DNA of 64,000 nt. It comes from Amorphochlora amoebiformis (Eukaryota; Cercozoa; Chlorarachniophyceae). Of this stretch, positions 18,360-55,619 are shown one piece after another (the first letter of the stretch is position 1; the number at the start of each line of letters is the position of its first letter). The DNA is taken from assembly GCA_054601695.1 (NCBI GenBank), contig BAAHQB010000002.1, forward strand, positions 1,736,001 to 1,800,000, in the 5' to 3' direction. A program made the translations under genes and the position numbers. Under the pieces are notes generated by a model that was given only the letters and a program-made list of their open reading frames with translations, made no database searches and was not told the DNA's origin.

Positions 18360-19661
18360 TATATAATATGGGGTTAGGGTTAGGGTTAGGGTTAGAGATA
18401 GGGTTAGGGTTAGGGTTAGGGTTGGGGTTAGGGTTAGGGTTAGGGTTAGGGTTAGGGTTGGGGTTAGGGTTAGTTAGGGTAGTAGTATAAATGTGATATA
18501 TATATATATATGTATATGTGTGCAAGTAAATACACAGATGTTTGCTGTGTATAAATTGTAAATATATATGTATGTATATATATATATATATATATGCAAA
18601 TATATATGATATGTTATCTATACTATATATATGTATATATGTATATATATATGTAACATATATATATATATATATGCAAATATAATTGTAACAAATTTAC
18701 ATATACATATATATATATATATAATATATATATATATATACATATATAAATTACCACAAAAAACCACATTTCAGATCCTGCTGTATTTCTCTCAAGTCAC
18801 CCCCCCCGCCAACCCAAACGCTCTCAAACACTGGAAGATACTAACCGTACTATATATATATATATAATATATAATATATATAATATATACATATATAATA
18901 CAATATAACATATATATATATATATATGTATAATATATATATATATACCCAAACCCTAATCCTTTCGCTTGCATCAAACCCAACCCAACCCTAAAATCCT
19001 AACCCTATCCAACCACACTCATAATCTTAAGTATTAGCCTAACCCGAACCCGAACCCGAACCCCAACCCTAACCCTAACCTGTGGAGGAGTAAGTGGTCC
19101 TCGGACTAAGATATACTGAATAATCTGATCCTAACCCTAACCTTAACCTGATCCTAACCCTAACCTGAACCGACCGTAACTGAGCGAGATATCCCATCTA
19201 GAGTTCCCAAGCCCCCCCTCTGACCCGAAGGGAAACCAAAAGCCTAAGCCTAATCCTTAGCTATTACGTCTTTCTTAGCTCCCGAAGGGAAACCCCAATC
19301 CTAAGCGTAAGCTTTACCTTAGGGACTTGCTATCACGTCTTTCTTAGCTCTCAGTATGGTTGGCGCTGTGAACGAAACAGAGGTGTATGATTGATTTCGC
19401 GTAAATTAGATGAGAGTACATGTAGAGTTTGGCTCATAACCTATGGAATCATGTATGCTGGACGGGTGGATATGTATATAAGGGTTCGTAATCCGGTGGT
19501 ATATTTACTGGCCGTGGGGTATGTTATGTACGTGTATTGTAGAAGATTTTCGTGAATAATATATATATGTATATGTATATACATATATATATATATATCT
19601 ATTATGTAGAGACTGTATGTACGAATACATAGGTATATATGTATATTACACGCACACATGT

Positions 19662-19735
<74 letters not shown>

Positions 19736-20059
19736 GTAGATAGATACTTACGTAAATAACACGCAGAATATATACACCCTATCCCTTAGAACAAGCCCAT
19801 TCACTTCCTAGCGGCTGGAGTATTCTTCTCAGGATATGACCTGTACATCCTCCTCTCTCTCTATCTGATACCGCTCCCGCCGCACCAAAATCAAAATCGC
19901 TCCTACGGTAATAATTGACCTCAGCCCTAGAATATATCTTCGTTTTTTTTTTTTTTTCTCCTTTTTTTTCACGATATACTATAAGATTTGTGTAGGTATT
20001 TTTATTGGTAAGTTTCACACGGTATACTATGAATTTTGTGTAGGTATTTATTTGTAAGC

Positions 20060-20091
<32 letters not shown>

Positions 20092-20287
20092 GTATATAAT
20101 ATATACATACCTATATATATCTATATGTTATATATGTGTATATGTATATATGTATATATATGTGTGTATATATGGTACCCATATATACACATACATACAT
20201 ATATTTAGGTATGTATATATTACGTGTTGTTCAGCAGTACAGTAGACCAGCATCCTATCATGCTATTTATATATTGCTCTAACAAAA

Positions 20288-20356
<69 letters not shown>

Positions 20357-20804
20357 TTAAGTATATATGTGTATATATACAACATATATATATATATATA
20401 TATATACATATTTATCTTAAGTATATATGTGTATATATACAACATATACAATATATATGTATATATATATATATATATATACATATTTATCTATACGTAA
20501 ATATACGCATGTTCATCCTCTGGATTTCATTTCCTCTCTCATCTCCGTCTCTCTTTTTCTCAGTCTCTACCTCATCTCTTGGCTGGATACTTCTCGTCAT
20601 CAAGGTAAGAAAACACCTCCATTTACTCTCCCCGTCACTTTCTCGCGGATGTAAATTTACGCCGTTTAGACCCCATGTGGGTAACACTGTTTTACGATCT
20701 CGTGTGAAGAGAGCGGCAGGGGGTTGGGAAAATAGAGGAAGGGAGAAGTAAGGCTGTGTGTTGTTGCATATGTATGTGTTTCGATTATACTTGTCTAGAA
20801 ATAT

Positions 20805-20858
<54 letters not shown>

Positions 20859-20940
20859 AATATGTATATATATATATATATATGTAGGAAGTTAGAATTC
20901 GTATGTGTATTTGCTGATACATGTGTAATATTACATAACA

Positions 20941-20981
<41 letters not shown>

Positions 20982-21186
20982 ACATATATATGTATATTAT
21001 ATTACTATTATAATTACTATTATTGCCATTAGTGCGTGTTTTCCATCTTTTGTAACCCTTTTCAGACCTTGTCCAAAGCCCGGTGGCTTCCGATGTTGGC
21101 TAGCGCACATACAAACGAGAACACACATCCCGACCCGATGGAATCTGTTAGAGTAGGGTTTTCATATATATATATATACATTTACA

Positions 21187-21236
<50 letters not shown>

Positions 21237-21360
21237 GTAAAAGTAAATGTGCGTGTAACTGGGCCATGAAAGCTTGTATGTATATGTATGTGATTTAATT
21301 TTCATAAATATATGTGTGTATATATGCGTACTTTTGTAAAGGTACATATATGTATGTATG

Positions 21361-21391
<31 letters not shown>

Positions 21392-21405
21392 GGTTGGATA
21401 TATAT

Positions 21406-21445
<40 letters not shown>

Positions 21446-21526
21446 CTAACAGTGTATATAAATAGTATATATATATATTTACACTCATATATACTTATAC
21501 ATATGTATGTGTATATATATATATAC

Positions 21527-21559
<33 letters not shown>

Positions 21560-21689
21560 CATATATATTCATATATACAATCAGGCAATCCTCGAATGGT
21601 CCGATACGCTGGCTATGGTGACATACATGTGGCTGGATGTATATCGCCGTCCTAACACCAATGCTTGGTGTTTTATGGTTATTACCTAA
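15527..21689 (+). CDS. Frag1/DRAM/Sfk1-like multi-pass membrane protein B (5' end not found)
   Basis: Exons: 15527-15588, 16066-16133, 17744-17813, 18191-18248, 18775-18846, 19323-19353, 19410 to about 19488 (donor uncertain), 19790-19907, 20564-20604, 21066-21152, 21585-21689 (TAA). Phases match at every fixed junction. Seen: a helix [17 protein letters not shown] followed by [10 protein letters not shown], the family's P-F-I-S-D signature; [53 protein letters not shown], fitting the family's H...A..FF segment; and a last exon with [13 protein letters not shown]. It is a tandem paralogue-like partner of gene A (shared PxIS and EW(S/T)D). Introns hold a 1.2-kb pyrimidine satellite and several telomere-like arrays. 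The start codon was not recognised. The last exon could alternatively splice at GAT/GTATAT into 22732-23529. Confidence 0.58.
16195..16320 (+). repeat. Interstitial telomere-like CCCTAA array
   Basis: Two blocks of CCCTAA hexamers, the second (16263-16320) nearly perfect, in an intron of gene B with CCCTAA on the sense strand. They are followed by TGGTCCTCGGACTAA, which recurs at 19092. Confidence 0.95.
16427..17690 (+). repeat. Pyrimidine satellite, (TCTC)n-TAACT type
   Basis: About 1.25 kb of almost pure pyrimidine on the plus strand: first TCTTGCTCTTTCTCGC-like repeats (16427-16620), then more than 60 units of CTCTCTCTAACT with variable CT number. It is entirely inside a gene B intron, between exons 16066-16133 and 17744-17813. 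Each unit contains CTAAC next to a pyrimidine tract, the composition of a 3' splice-site region. Open frames here, rich in Leu/Ser on one strand and Arg/Glu on the other, are artefacts. Confidence 0.95.
18369..18480 (-). repeat. Interstitial telomere-like array, GGGTTA on plus strand
   Basis: About 18 GGGTTA units with a few GGGTTG/GAGATA variants in the gene B intron after exon 18191-18248. It is one of the few arrays with CCCTAA on the antisense strand of its host gene. Confidence 0.95.
18945..19165 (+). repeat. Degenerate telomere-like region with dispersed element
   Basis: CCCTAA/CCCGAA repeats interrupted by GTGGTCCTCGGACTAAG (19090-19106), which also occurs beside the telomere-like array at 16327. 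Both copies are followed within 20 bp by ATAATCTGATC. This looks like a dispersed element associated with telomere-like DNA. Confidence 0.8.
19206..19352. repeat. Tandem duplicate of a small gene B exon region
   Basis: CCCGAAGGGAAACC...CCTAAG...TTAG...TCACGTCTTTCTTAGCTC occurs twice in tandem, about 70 bp apart (19213-19280 and 19281-19350). The second copy contains exon 19323-19353; the first is an incomplete version. Confidence 0.75.
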
Positions 21690-21854
21690 AACTAACTTGC
21701 AATGGAGACTTTTTCCTGTAATCCTTATATGACACATATGTGAGTTTTTTGGGTATACTGAAGAAAAATATCGACTATGGCAAATTTACTCTTCAGATCT
21801 AAAAACAAAGAATAAAATAATGTTTTTTAATCTATATTATAAGTACGTACACGC

Positions 21855-21910
<56 letters not shown>

Positions 21911-22687
21911 CTATGCGTACGAGTGCAGAGACATAATATAACATGTCTGTTTTTTTGCACGTTTTGTACAAATACAAAAACGTGTATATATATTTATATT
22001 TTTTTTGTATGTTCATTTATGTAATATATCTAGTATAAATACGTTTTGTATATTGTGTATATACCTATATGCATGTGTACGTGAATATCTGTACATACAT
22101 TTGTATATTATGTACATACATATGTGTATACGTACATATATATTAATATTTATACAATATTATATAATATATACATATATATATATATATATATAATATA
22201 TGTATATATAAATATGTAAACTTTAATACATAAATGTATTTATTTAAAATAGATTTGATAATGCAGCGCAACAGGGTCTGGTAGTCCATGATTTTGTTTA
22301 GACCCGTCTGAACTATGCCACTTGGATTATAAATACTTGATTGGGAACTAGTCGATATACTCTCAAAAAATATTCTAGAATCTCAAAACGTGACATGGCG
22401 TGACGTCAGTCCCGCCACCCAGTAGTCTGAAACCCCGTTAGTACCCGGGAGGTACTGGATGGTACCGGGTAGTACTGGGTTGTACCGGATGAGGTGATCT
22501 CCAACAATCTCCAGTACCTCCAGTAATCTCCAGCATGCCAATGACTTTGTTTCTACTATTCATCAATGTTTATCTATCAGCCGCGTCCTCACATGCTATC
22601 ATATTGCTGCTCTAAGACTATATGTATATTATAGAATATACATGTATATATATGTACATATGTATACATATATATATATATATATAA

Positions 22688-22723
<36 letters not shown>

Positions 22724-22731
22724 GATTTTAG
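21690..22731. other. Intergenic or intronic, no confident exon; GGTAC-rich patch
   Basis: (TA)n flanks a 370-bp unique stretch. At 22444-22488 GGTAC/GTACC motifs recur at 8-12 bp spacing, followed by ATCTCCA repeats (22498-22542). A 26-codon frame starting MPMTLFLLFINVYLSAASS at 22538 resembles a signal peptide but has no donor before its stop. If the two exons at 22732-23529 belong to gene B, this is its last intron. Confidence 0.45.
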
Positions 22732-22823
22732 GTGGTGTACGGAGGAGAACAAGGAGAAGATGAGCATGGTAGTTTACAAGCATATATATATATATATATA
22801 TTTACATATATATATATATATAT

Positions 22824-22856
<33 letters not shown>

Positions 22857-22907
22857 ATATACGTATATGTATATATATGTCATAGACATATATGAGTATG
22901 GGTGTAT

Positions 22908-22958
<51 letters not shown>

Positions 22959-23064
22959 ATTATATAATACATATTTGTGACATATTTCATTAGAATTGGT
23001 ATATGTATAATACAGAATATATGAATACCCAAGGTGAAGAGATGAATGCATAAATATGTACATG

Positions 23065-23096
<32 letters not shown>

Positions 23097-23529
23097 ATAT
23101 ATATATATGCATATGTATTGTATGATACATGTTTGTGACATGTTGCATTAGAATTTGTAAATGTATAATGTAGAATATATAAATACCCTAGATGAAGAGA
23201 TGAATGTATACATATGTACAAATAATTATGTGTATATGTATGTGTATATATGTATATATAATATACATATATAATAATAATAATAATATTAATTATAATC
23301 ATAAAATAGTAATTTTAATAATAATAATAACAATAATAATAATAATATTAATAATAATAATAATAATACTAATAATTTATTATGACATTCATATATGAAC
23401 ACATACACATGTATTACATCAGGTCGTCACCAAGAGTATACAATGATCATGTCGACGCTGGCAGGAGACACAGAGACGTCTGGAGAGAATGAAACCAAGC
23501 GAGCTCCGATTGCGAATGCTCATGCATAA
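22732..23529 (+). CDS. Two coding exons of unassigned gene (or tail of gene B)
   Basis: Exon 22732-22768 (acceptor GATTTTAG, donor CATG/GTAGTT) and exon 23423-23529 (acceptor ATTACATCAG, stop TAA) join in phase to give a hydrophilic C-terminus starting [13 protein letters not shown] and ending [10 protein letters not shown]. Two interpretations fit: the cytosolic tail of gene B, if its last exon uses the donor GAT/GTATAT near 21639 (phase 0, compatible), or the end of a separate gene whose start I cannot see. No family recognised. Confidence 0.45.
22971..23218. repeat. Tandem duplicate around (TA)n
   Basis: 22971-23058 is repeated at 23130-23218 with about a dozen substitutions (ACATRTTTGTGACATRTT... 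ending GATGAATG.ATA), separated by (TA)n. It lies in the intron between exons 22732-22768 and 23423-23529. Confidence 0.85.
23270..23385. repeat. AAT/ATA trinucleotide array
   Basis: Imperfect (AAT)n over about 115 bp, in the same intron. A similar perfect run occurs at about 61902-61942 in an intron of the J-protein gene. Confidence 0.9.
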
Positions 23530-24110
23530 GATAAAATTAAATTTAAGTATTTACGATATCGATTACTAGGATTACCTAGATTACGGATAATATCTACATG
23601 CAGCACTTTCATGATCTAGATGATGCTAGATATATGATGATTATAACATAACAATTTTGACATGTACTAGTGTACTAGATTCTATCATAATTAAGGTAAC
23701 ATATCGATACTCTTAATATCAACTAGATCAACTAGAACATTAATTAATCCAGGATAGTGTATAAGATCTGAAGATAATCTAGATAATTTAAACTTGTTAT
23801 AAAAATCTGATCAAAATTTCGGATGCTATATTAGATCTAGTTGTAGAGATCTGAGCTGTCGGCGTAAGTGAATCTGTCTGTGCTGTAAGCTTTAGACTAT
23901 CGACTTACGTATCCCGGCCACCCTCTTCTGAAGGTCTCGAGGTCCAACCTCTGAGTCGTTTTGCACGACACTCGAGACAAAGACAACTTATTGTTGGTAA
24001 TCGAGAATAGAGGACAATCCGAAATTTTATCAGGTCACAAAACGAAGAATCTACTTGGGGACTGTATATACAGAAATCCTTGAGAAGAACTCAAGATTAA
24101 CTAATGACAT
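23530..24110. other. Convergent intergenic block, CTAGAT-rich, no microsatellite
   Basis: Tail-to-tail gap between the plus-strand exons ending at 23529 and the CDCA7-like gene. It has no long (TA)n but many CTAGAT/ATCTAG/CTAGT words (for example 23617, 23626, 23665, 23718, 23779, 23833). On the minus strand, 23950-23909 could be an extra 3' exon of the CDCA7-like gene (acceptor ACTCAG, donor GTAAGT), but the product does not resemble the family. Confidence 0.6.
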
Positions 24111-25235
24111 TCACCTCGACGTTGGTAAACCTCCAAGACTACCATTTTGGTGCTTGGCTTTCTGCCGCCTGGATTATACACATGATTAGAGAAGAAATTG
24201 ATTGAGGTACTGTTTTTTTATATACCTGCACGCAGCACATCGGCATATCGCCCTGCACGCTGGGCATGCCCATCTGAGGGATAAGCAAGTATGAGAATGG
24301 AAACAATTTGTGTCGATGTGGACTTACTTGGACTCTTGCTCTGGTGTTGGTGCATTCTCGTTGTAGAATTTGTTAAGACAGCGGTCGCAATATTTTTTGC
24401 GGCACCCTTGTCGCTTCCCTTTGCCCTTGAGGGACGGAAAGTTCTTGCAAAGTATAAGCGAGTTCAGGTGGCAGCGGCTCTTGCACTGATGGCAACTGGA
24501 TCCGCTTCCGTTGCCGGCTGACTGTTTGGGCGCTGGGACGCTTATTGGGGTCGGGGCGGCAGTGCTGGATGTCGGTTTTTGGTCCTCGGCCTCAACCTTC
24601 TCCACCTGCTGAATCTCTGGGACTGGCTCCTTTGGCGGCTTGGCGGGGTGGAAGGGCGGTGTATCTTGTGGAAGCATGCAGTCTTTGGAGATGGGCGACT
24701 TGAGTTTCGTGCTGAGGTCCAGTGCATCCGTTCTCTGCCTCTTGGAAGGAATCATGGGACTCAACGATGGTAGTGTAATTTCCCCGACAAGACCAAATTT
24801 GCCGGCACTCGGGCCCCTCTTTTTTCCATTCCTAGTGAACTTCCCTAAGTTCCTCACGTTCCCACCAACGATTTGTACCGGTGCAGGAAGCTTGGTCGGT
24901 AGCTCAGGGGGCTCAGAGAGGTCAAGTAGCGATATGCCGGGTGGGTGGATTGGTGAAGGGATAGAAAACGTGGGAGTTTGAAGAGCAATGTCTCCCCGAA
25001 TATCTGGAGCTGTGAGAGACGATGAGACTACCTTGGTTTCCCCATGGGGCACACTGAAGACCGCCTCTCGGTCCTCCTTTACATATTCCACGACGATTTC
25101 TTGCTTTGGTGGACTTTCCTCTCGAAATTGCTTTTCTTCCTCTCGATTTTCCAGGTTATTTCGAAGTCTCTGTTTGCTAGCTGCGCTCGAGCCGTGGTTT
25201 AGCACCAACAGGGTGTTGAACACAGTGTTGCTCAT
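24111..25235 (-). CDS. CDCA7: CDCA7-like protein with 4CXXC_R1 zinc-finger domain
   Basis: Exons 25235-24328, 24273-24226 and 24168-24111 (TGA), about 337 aa. The first donor is AA/GTAAGT, so the stop seen by reading straight through at 24326-24324 is intronic. Seen: about 245 residues of low-complexity, Pro/Ser-rich sequence with basic patches, then the Cys-rich domain starting CHQCKSRC, with CRKKYCDRCLNKFY, and after splicing WACPACRAICRCAACRR. This matches the C-terminal domain of CDCA7, which in animals activates the Snf2 remodeller HELLS and supports DNA methylation. The residues after the last Cys pair (about 18 aa) are shorter than usual, so a further exon may exist. It is head-to-head with RAD54, 143 bp between starts. 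A plant-type R1-domain transcription factor is the alternative. Confidence 0.83.
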
Positions 25236-25378
25236 TACGCCCTAGAACCGGAATGGCACCCTTGTGGGTCACGCAAAAATTCCTACAGTCAACACACTGC
25301 CTTATATTTATCGGCGACTTTTTAACTCCCTAAATTCCGCCGGATATTTTTCGGTCAGAACGACTTCCCGCTTCTGCA
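25236..25378. promoter_or_regulatory. 143-bp divergent promoter, CDCA7-like / RAD54
   Basis: Microsatellite-free spacer between two outward start codons. It contains TTTATCGGCGACTTTTTAACTCCC near 25307 in two short parts and a GCCGGATATTTTTCGG stretch at about 25338. A bidirectional promoter for two chromatin/recombination genes is inferred from spacing; no named site was recognised. Confidence 0.55.
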
Positions 25379-31539
<6,161 letters not shown>

Positions 31540-31624
31540 ATCAGGCCGCCAACTTAAATTTTAGTATACACATACATTCGTGTATACACAATATATAAAA
31601 TACAAATATTATATATATATATAT

Positions 31625-31662
<38 letters not shown>

Positions 31663-31812
31663 AATATTATATATATGTATACACACACACACACATATAT
31701 ATATATATGTTGTATATCCATATATGTGTATATGTGTGTGTATATATATATATATAATATATAATATGTATTTATACATGCATATTAAATATATATTACT
31801 CCCACACGTAGT

Positions 31813-31887
<75 letters not shown>

Positions 31888-31946
31888 TATATTATATACA
31901 TACATACACATACATTCACACATATGCATATACACAGACACACACA

Positions 31947-31999
<53 letters not shown>

Positions 32000-33285
32000 C
32001 ATATTTTATATAGTAATATTATTAGTACATCATCTAGATCATGAGTCAGCGAGAGCTTACTGTATTAATTAATTATTATTGTCTAAGACCTTCATTAGGA
32101 TCATACAATAACTCAGTAAAGATAATCATGATGGCAGGTCACCTAGGTCACTTAGTTGGATACTAGTTCTAGTAATAGTACTGTGAAGCAGTAAATTCAT
32201 CCTACAATAATATTATACATATTTATATATTATTCACATACTTTTAGTATATATGTATTGTATATAATAGAATATAAATAGTATTCGTAGCACTAGTAGC
32301 ATAGTAATCAGTGATAGGTTATTCACGAGTAGATACGTAGAGCTGATACGACGCGTAGCGGAACGACACGTACACGTATATTGCGCAGCAGGTAGTGGAG
32401 TGACTATAAATATCAGCCCTCGTACGCAGCACAGCCTAATTGGTGGCCCGTGGCGTAATCTAGATAATAGTCGAATACCCATCGGTCTCTAGATATGTAT
32501 ACGCGTACTGTAACAAGTACATGACGTGTCTTGTATCCTGATAATAATTATGTAATATCATACGTACGTATCAGGCTCTTCAATAAACCACGTGGCACGG
32601 CGTATAGCTAGATGTGATCAATGTACGATAATTGCATGAGCGCATGTGCATTGCATTCATACCGTGCGCATGCGGCAGACGTACGCATACGTACGCATAC
32701 GTAGGATACGCAGGCATACGTACGCATACGTAGGATACGTAGGCATACGTACGCATACGTACGCATACCTACGCATATGTACGCATACGTACGTCAATTA
32801 TTCTGAGGGGTAGTCTTCGTGTCTGTCTAGTCTACCGTCACGTAGCGCGTATATATAGGACATACGCATGCGTTCTGAGTACGTACTAGTGAAATATGAA
32901 GTTAATATGCACATCCTGTTTTATTCAATAGTACCGTCCGTACAATAAATAGCTCGATTAACATAGAACGTTAACGCATTATCATAGACTACTACCTAGA
33001 TAGTTCTACAAATAATTGTTCTAGTAGCGTATATGTACGTGAAAACCAGTATTTTTTGTGCTCATATTAACGAAGATAAGCAAGACTTATGAATTCGTTC
33101 AAGTTTCATGTTAATTCTTGGCAACGTTTTCCTTGCTTACATTTGTATTCTAGTCATGTGCATGGGTACATTTACTAGCCTGCGGTAGCCATATCATCAC
33201 AATATGTAGTACGCTTTAAGCGTGTTTTTTCGGATTGCAGAGTCTTTTAATTGTGTACTTCAGTTAAAAATGAGCAACAATGATT
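31540..33285. other. Convergent intergenic region, CTAGAT-rich after the first 470 bp
   Basis: Between the RAD54 stop and the tentative minus-strand gene ending at 33286. 31570-32010 is (TA)n. 32020-33280 lacks long microsatellites and carries many CTAGAT/ACTAGT words (32033, 32166, 32287, 32460, 32489, 32994, 33016) and a 10-bp array at 32665-32800. No gene or RNA recognised. Confidence 0.6.
32665..32800. repeat. Degenerate 10-bp palindromic array (GCATACGTAC)n
   Basis: About 13 units of GCATACGTAC/GGATACGTAG. Neighbouring units together form short inverted repeats (GTACGCATAC, GTATGCGTAC), so the array can pair with itself. It sits in the middle of the convergent gap between RAD54 and the next gene. 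Confidence 0.85.
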
Positions 33286-33992
33286 CTAACTATGTTTCTT
33301 GGTTTCCTTTCGCTCTCCTAAAGCTATCATGTCAAGGAAAGACATCTTCACAACATCAGCTTTGGATTTGTTGCTCGGTTCATCCACGGGCGTTAATCGG
33401 ACTCGTACACCATGACGTTGCGAGGACATCGACGCACTCACAGGCTGTCAACAAAAGAATATTAATAATGAACATGGACATCCAGAGAATAGGTCGGGCA
33501 TACCGCTAACTGTGACTGTGACGGCCCCTGGGCGAGAAGACTTGCCGAGGTCGTCGTTGCGAGAAGACTTGCCGAGGTCGTCGTTGAATTTGAATTTGGG
33601 GAAGTCTTAGACTGGGTAGAACGTTCCAGTCAAAACGAATCTTAATCTAACCCTAACCTCATAATTGGCAAACCTAACATTGACAATAGCACTTACTACC
33701 GTTGGCCTTGTAGTTGGGGTAGACTTTAGATGTGTATGACTCTCCGGAGGCGGTGTGTTACCTTTCTGTCCTCCAACCTGCTTTGGCATTTTGATTAATA
33801 AGGCTCAGATCACTTGGATTCTTCGTCAATAGTACCCCTGTGTCTTGTGCTATTGGGCTGAAACTGCTGCCTGCTACGCTTTCAATGTACGTTTTACTGC
33901 GGGTGAACAGCTAAGTAATATATTTCAATGTGTGTATGTGTATGTTACATATACATATACATATATTTTGATTTAAGTGTATATCTAATGTA

Positions 33993-34039
<47 letters not shown>

Positions 34040-34057
34040 ATATACATTAAATACACA

Positions 34058-34093
<36 letters not shown>

Positions 34094-34205
34094 AAATATT
34101 AAATATACATATGTATATATATATATATATACATATATATGTATATATATATGTATATATGTGTGTGTTATTTATATATATGTGTGTATATAGGTACATA
34201 CATAC

Positions 34206-34237
<32 letters not shown>

Positions 34238-34335
34238 ATATATGTATATGTATGTCTATATATTAAAGATATATATATTAAAGACATATATATATATATA
34301 TATAATATATATATATATATATGCAAATAATGTTT

Positions 34336-34391
<56 letters not shown>

Positions 34392-34691
34392 TATGTTTAT
34401 TTATACTTGTAATATATATATATATGTATATATATACTTACATATGTATGTATATCTGTATATAACACATGCATTTTCATATCCATAAGGAAAATAAAAA
34501 CTTAAACAAATCTTGATACCGAAGATCCCATCGAACTGCGACTCAATGGTGGCTTTGAGCGCGCCCTTGTGGGCAGGGAGGCCGTAAATATAGAGCTAGG
34601 GCCGAGATCCGCCTTCGAGCCAGTAAAGCTGCCCGTTCCAGTATTGAACCCCAGCGCGCGCATCTCTGATCTCGAGGCAGTACGACTCGTA
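33286..34691 (-). CDS. Tentative low-complexity protein, 3' exons (5' end unknown)
   Basis: Three open islands with acceptable splice sites: 34691-34520 (acceptor TTTGTAG, donor TCTTCG/GTATCA; Ser/Thr/Arg-rich, phase 2 to 0), 33605-33511 (donor ACA/GTTAGC; contains DDLGKSSRN repeated once) and 33444-33286 (acceptor GTTGACAG, ending [14 protein letters not shown] then TAG). The last two join in phase through a 66-bp intron. The link between the first and second was not resolved. No domain recognised; the composition suits a disordered cytosolic tail. It could be a separate gene or extra 3' exons of the large receptor gene upstream if that gene's TAA at 36932 is skipped by a donor at AAATAT/GTCTCT. 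Confidence 0.35.
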
Positions 34692-35221
34692 CTACAAAGG
34701 AACCAAAAACATACGCAAACATTAGCTGGAATGCAATGATATCATCATATCATTACGTTAGCAACTCCCATGCTTCTCTCTCTCGCACACACACTCTCTC
34801 TCTACGCAAACCTGCGCCGACGATATTGGCCGCTTAAATGAGGGGGAGGGGGTGGTAGGGGAGGTAGTGGGGATTTGCGAGGAGTGTTCGGAGAATCTTC
34901 TGGGTTTGGATGGACAGGCTCGGAGAACCGGGGTGACCTTGGGTATTATTTTAAAGTTGCTTTTAGTATGCTTTTGTGTATGGGCTTCATTTCGTAGTTG
35001 AGGTCGAAGCTTTAGGTAAGGGCTAGGGTAATTATAGGGTAAGGTTGGATTGGGTTAGGTTACTGTTGGGGAGTGTTGAGTTTGTGTTCTCTGGCGCGAG
35101 GAGAAGGGGTAGTCTGGACATGCAATACTATGTGTGTACTATGTAAAGGTCATATAATATAAATATGTTTCTATATGGTTACGTATATATATATATATAT
35201 GCCTATGTGCACATACATACC

Positions 35222-35261
<40 letters not shown>

Positions 35262-35698
35262 ATATTATCCATAAAAATATGTGTAATATATATAAATGTA
35301 TATATATATATATATATGTATATGTAATATACATATATATATATATGTACATAATGTAGAGAAATATATATATATATATGTATATACATATATATATATA
35401 TATATACATATAGATATATGGAAGGTCATATATATATAATGTATATATACACATACATATTAATACTATATATATATATATATATATATGTATATACATG
35501 TGCATTATATATGTATATGTAAACATATTCAAACATGAATAATACATGATATAATTTCTTTCAGTTTTAGTCCTACCTTAGAGTCTGGCTTAAAGTGTTT
35601 ATTTTCTCCTCTTGAAACCTGTGAATGTTAATGTATACATATAAATACACATATATATAAGTGTATATATATGTATATATAAATATATATATAAATAT

Positions 35699-35747
<49 letters not shown>

Positions 35748-35768
35748 ATATATATTTATATACACACA

Positions 35769-35803
<35 letters not shown>

Positions 35804-35949
35804 TGTATTATAAATGTATACATATTATGTATATGTATCATACATATTTATCATGTTCCCATCATGTATAAATGTTATTACTAATAAGATTCAAATTATC
35901 TAGATTAGTGCTTTCATGTGTATGGACCAAGTATATTGTAGTGCATACA

Positions 35950-35994
<45 letters not shown>

Positions 35995-36038
35995 CATATA
36001 TATATATATATATGTGCATGTATATATATTTATATACA

Positions 36039-36078
<40 letters not shown>

Positions 36079-36327
36079 CACATTTATATATGTATATATA
36101 TATATGTATACTATATATTCATAATATGTTCCTTAAAAATCTATAGATATCTGCTACATATACATTACATGTATAAATATTTATATATGTACAATTAATG
36201 TAAAAATCTACAGATATATACACATCTCTGTATCTATATAATATATATATATATAACATACATATTATATATTTATAGAATATACACACACACGCATATA
36301 TATATATACATATATATATATATCCAT

Positions 36328-36381
<54 letters not shown>

Positions 36382-36387
36382 TATATA

Positions 36388-36422
<35 letters not shown>

Positions 36423-36693
36423 CATATATTGTAAGCGCAGCGGTCCTTTATAGTATAGTACCGATAGTCTATGATGATTGGTTGAAGTCCGTTTGGTTAT
36501 GACGAATGGTTATGGATAACCTATGTGCGGTAGTCGGATGCTTTCTTTCTTCCGGTCCGTAGGTTCCGGGGTTGCTTGGGTTCCGACCATCATTGGTTTT
36601 AAAATCGCGCTCTATCTAACCGTAGTCTAATTACAGTCTAACTCCTCGTAGTTAACTAGATATAGGTTTCGCGTGTTTACAATATATATGTTA

Positions 36694-36748
<55 letters not shown>

Positions 36749-36759
36749 TATATACATAC

Positions 36760-36806
<47 letters not shown>

Positions 36807-36825
36807 ATTGTACATACACGCATCT

Positions 36826-36881
<56 letters not shown>

Positions 36882-36931
36882 ATATATATATATATATATG
36901 TATATAATATATGTATATATATATATATATA
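34692..36931. other. Mostly (TA)n with two unique islands
   Basis: 34750-35140 is unique, with a CT-rich stretch, a G-rich stretch and GGGTTAGG-like words. 36428-36672 is unique, and on the minus strand it has a possible short exon ending GAAAGCATCCGACTACCGCA-CATAG/GTTATC. I cannot join it to a neighbour. The rest is microsatellite. Confidence 0.5.

Positions 36932-55619
<18,688 letters not shown>

Noticed and set aside
22260-22330. Possible tRNA-like sequence (GGTCTGGTAGTCC...)
   Set aside because: No cloverleaf with consistent A and B boxes could be drawn.
24324-24328. Stop codon ending the 303-codon CDCA7-like frame
   Set aside because: It lies inside a CAA/GTAAGT donor; splicing restores the WACPACR...CAACRR half of the zinc finger.
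34520-34713. In-frame TAG between two coding-like stretches on the minus strand (YWNGQLYW... and YGLPAHKG...), suggesting a pseudogene or recoded stop
   Set aside because: A second frame is open through the whole island with matching splice sites, and TAG is a normal stop in RAD54, so recoding is not supported.
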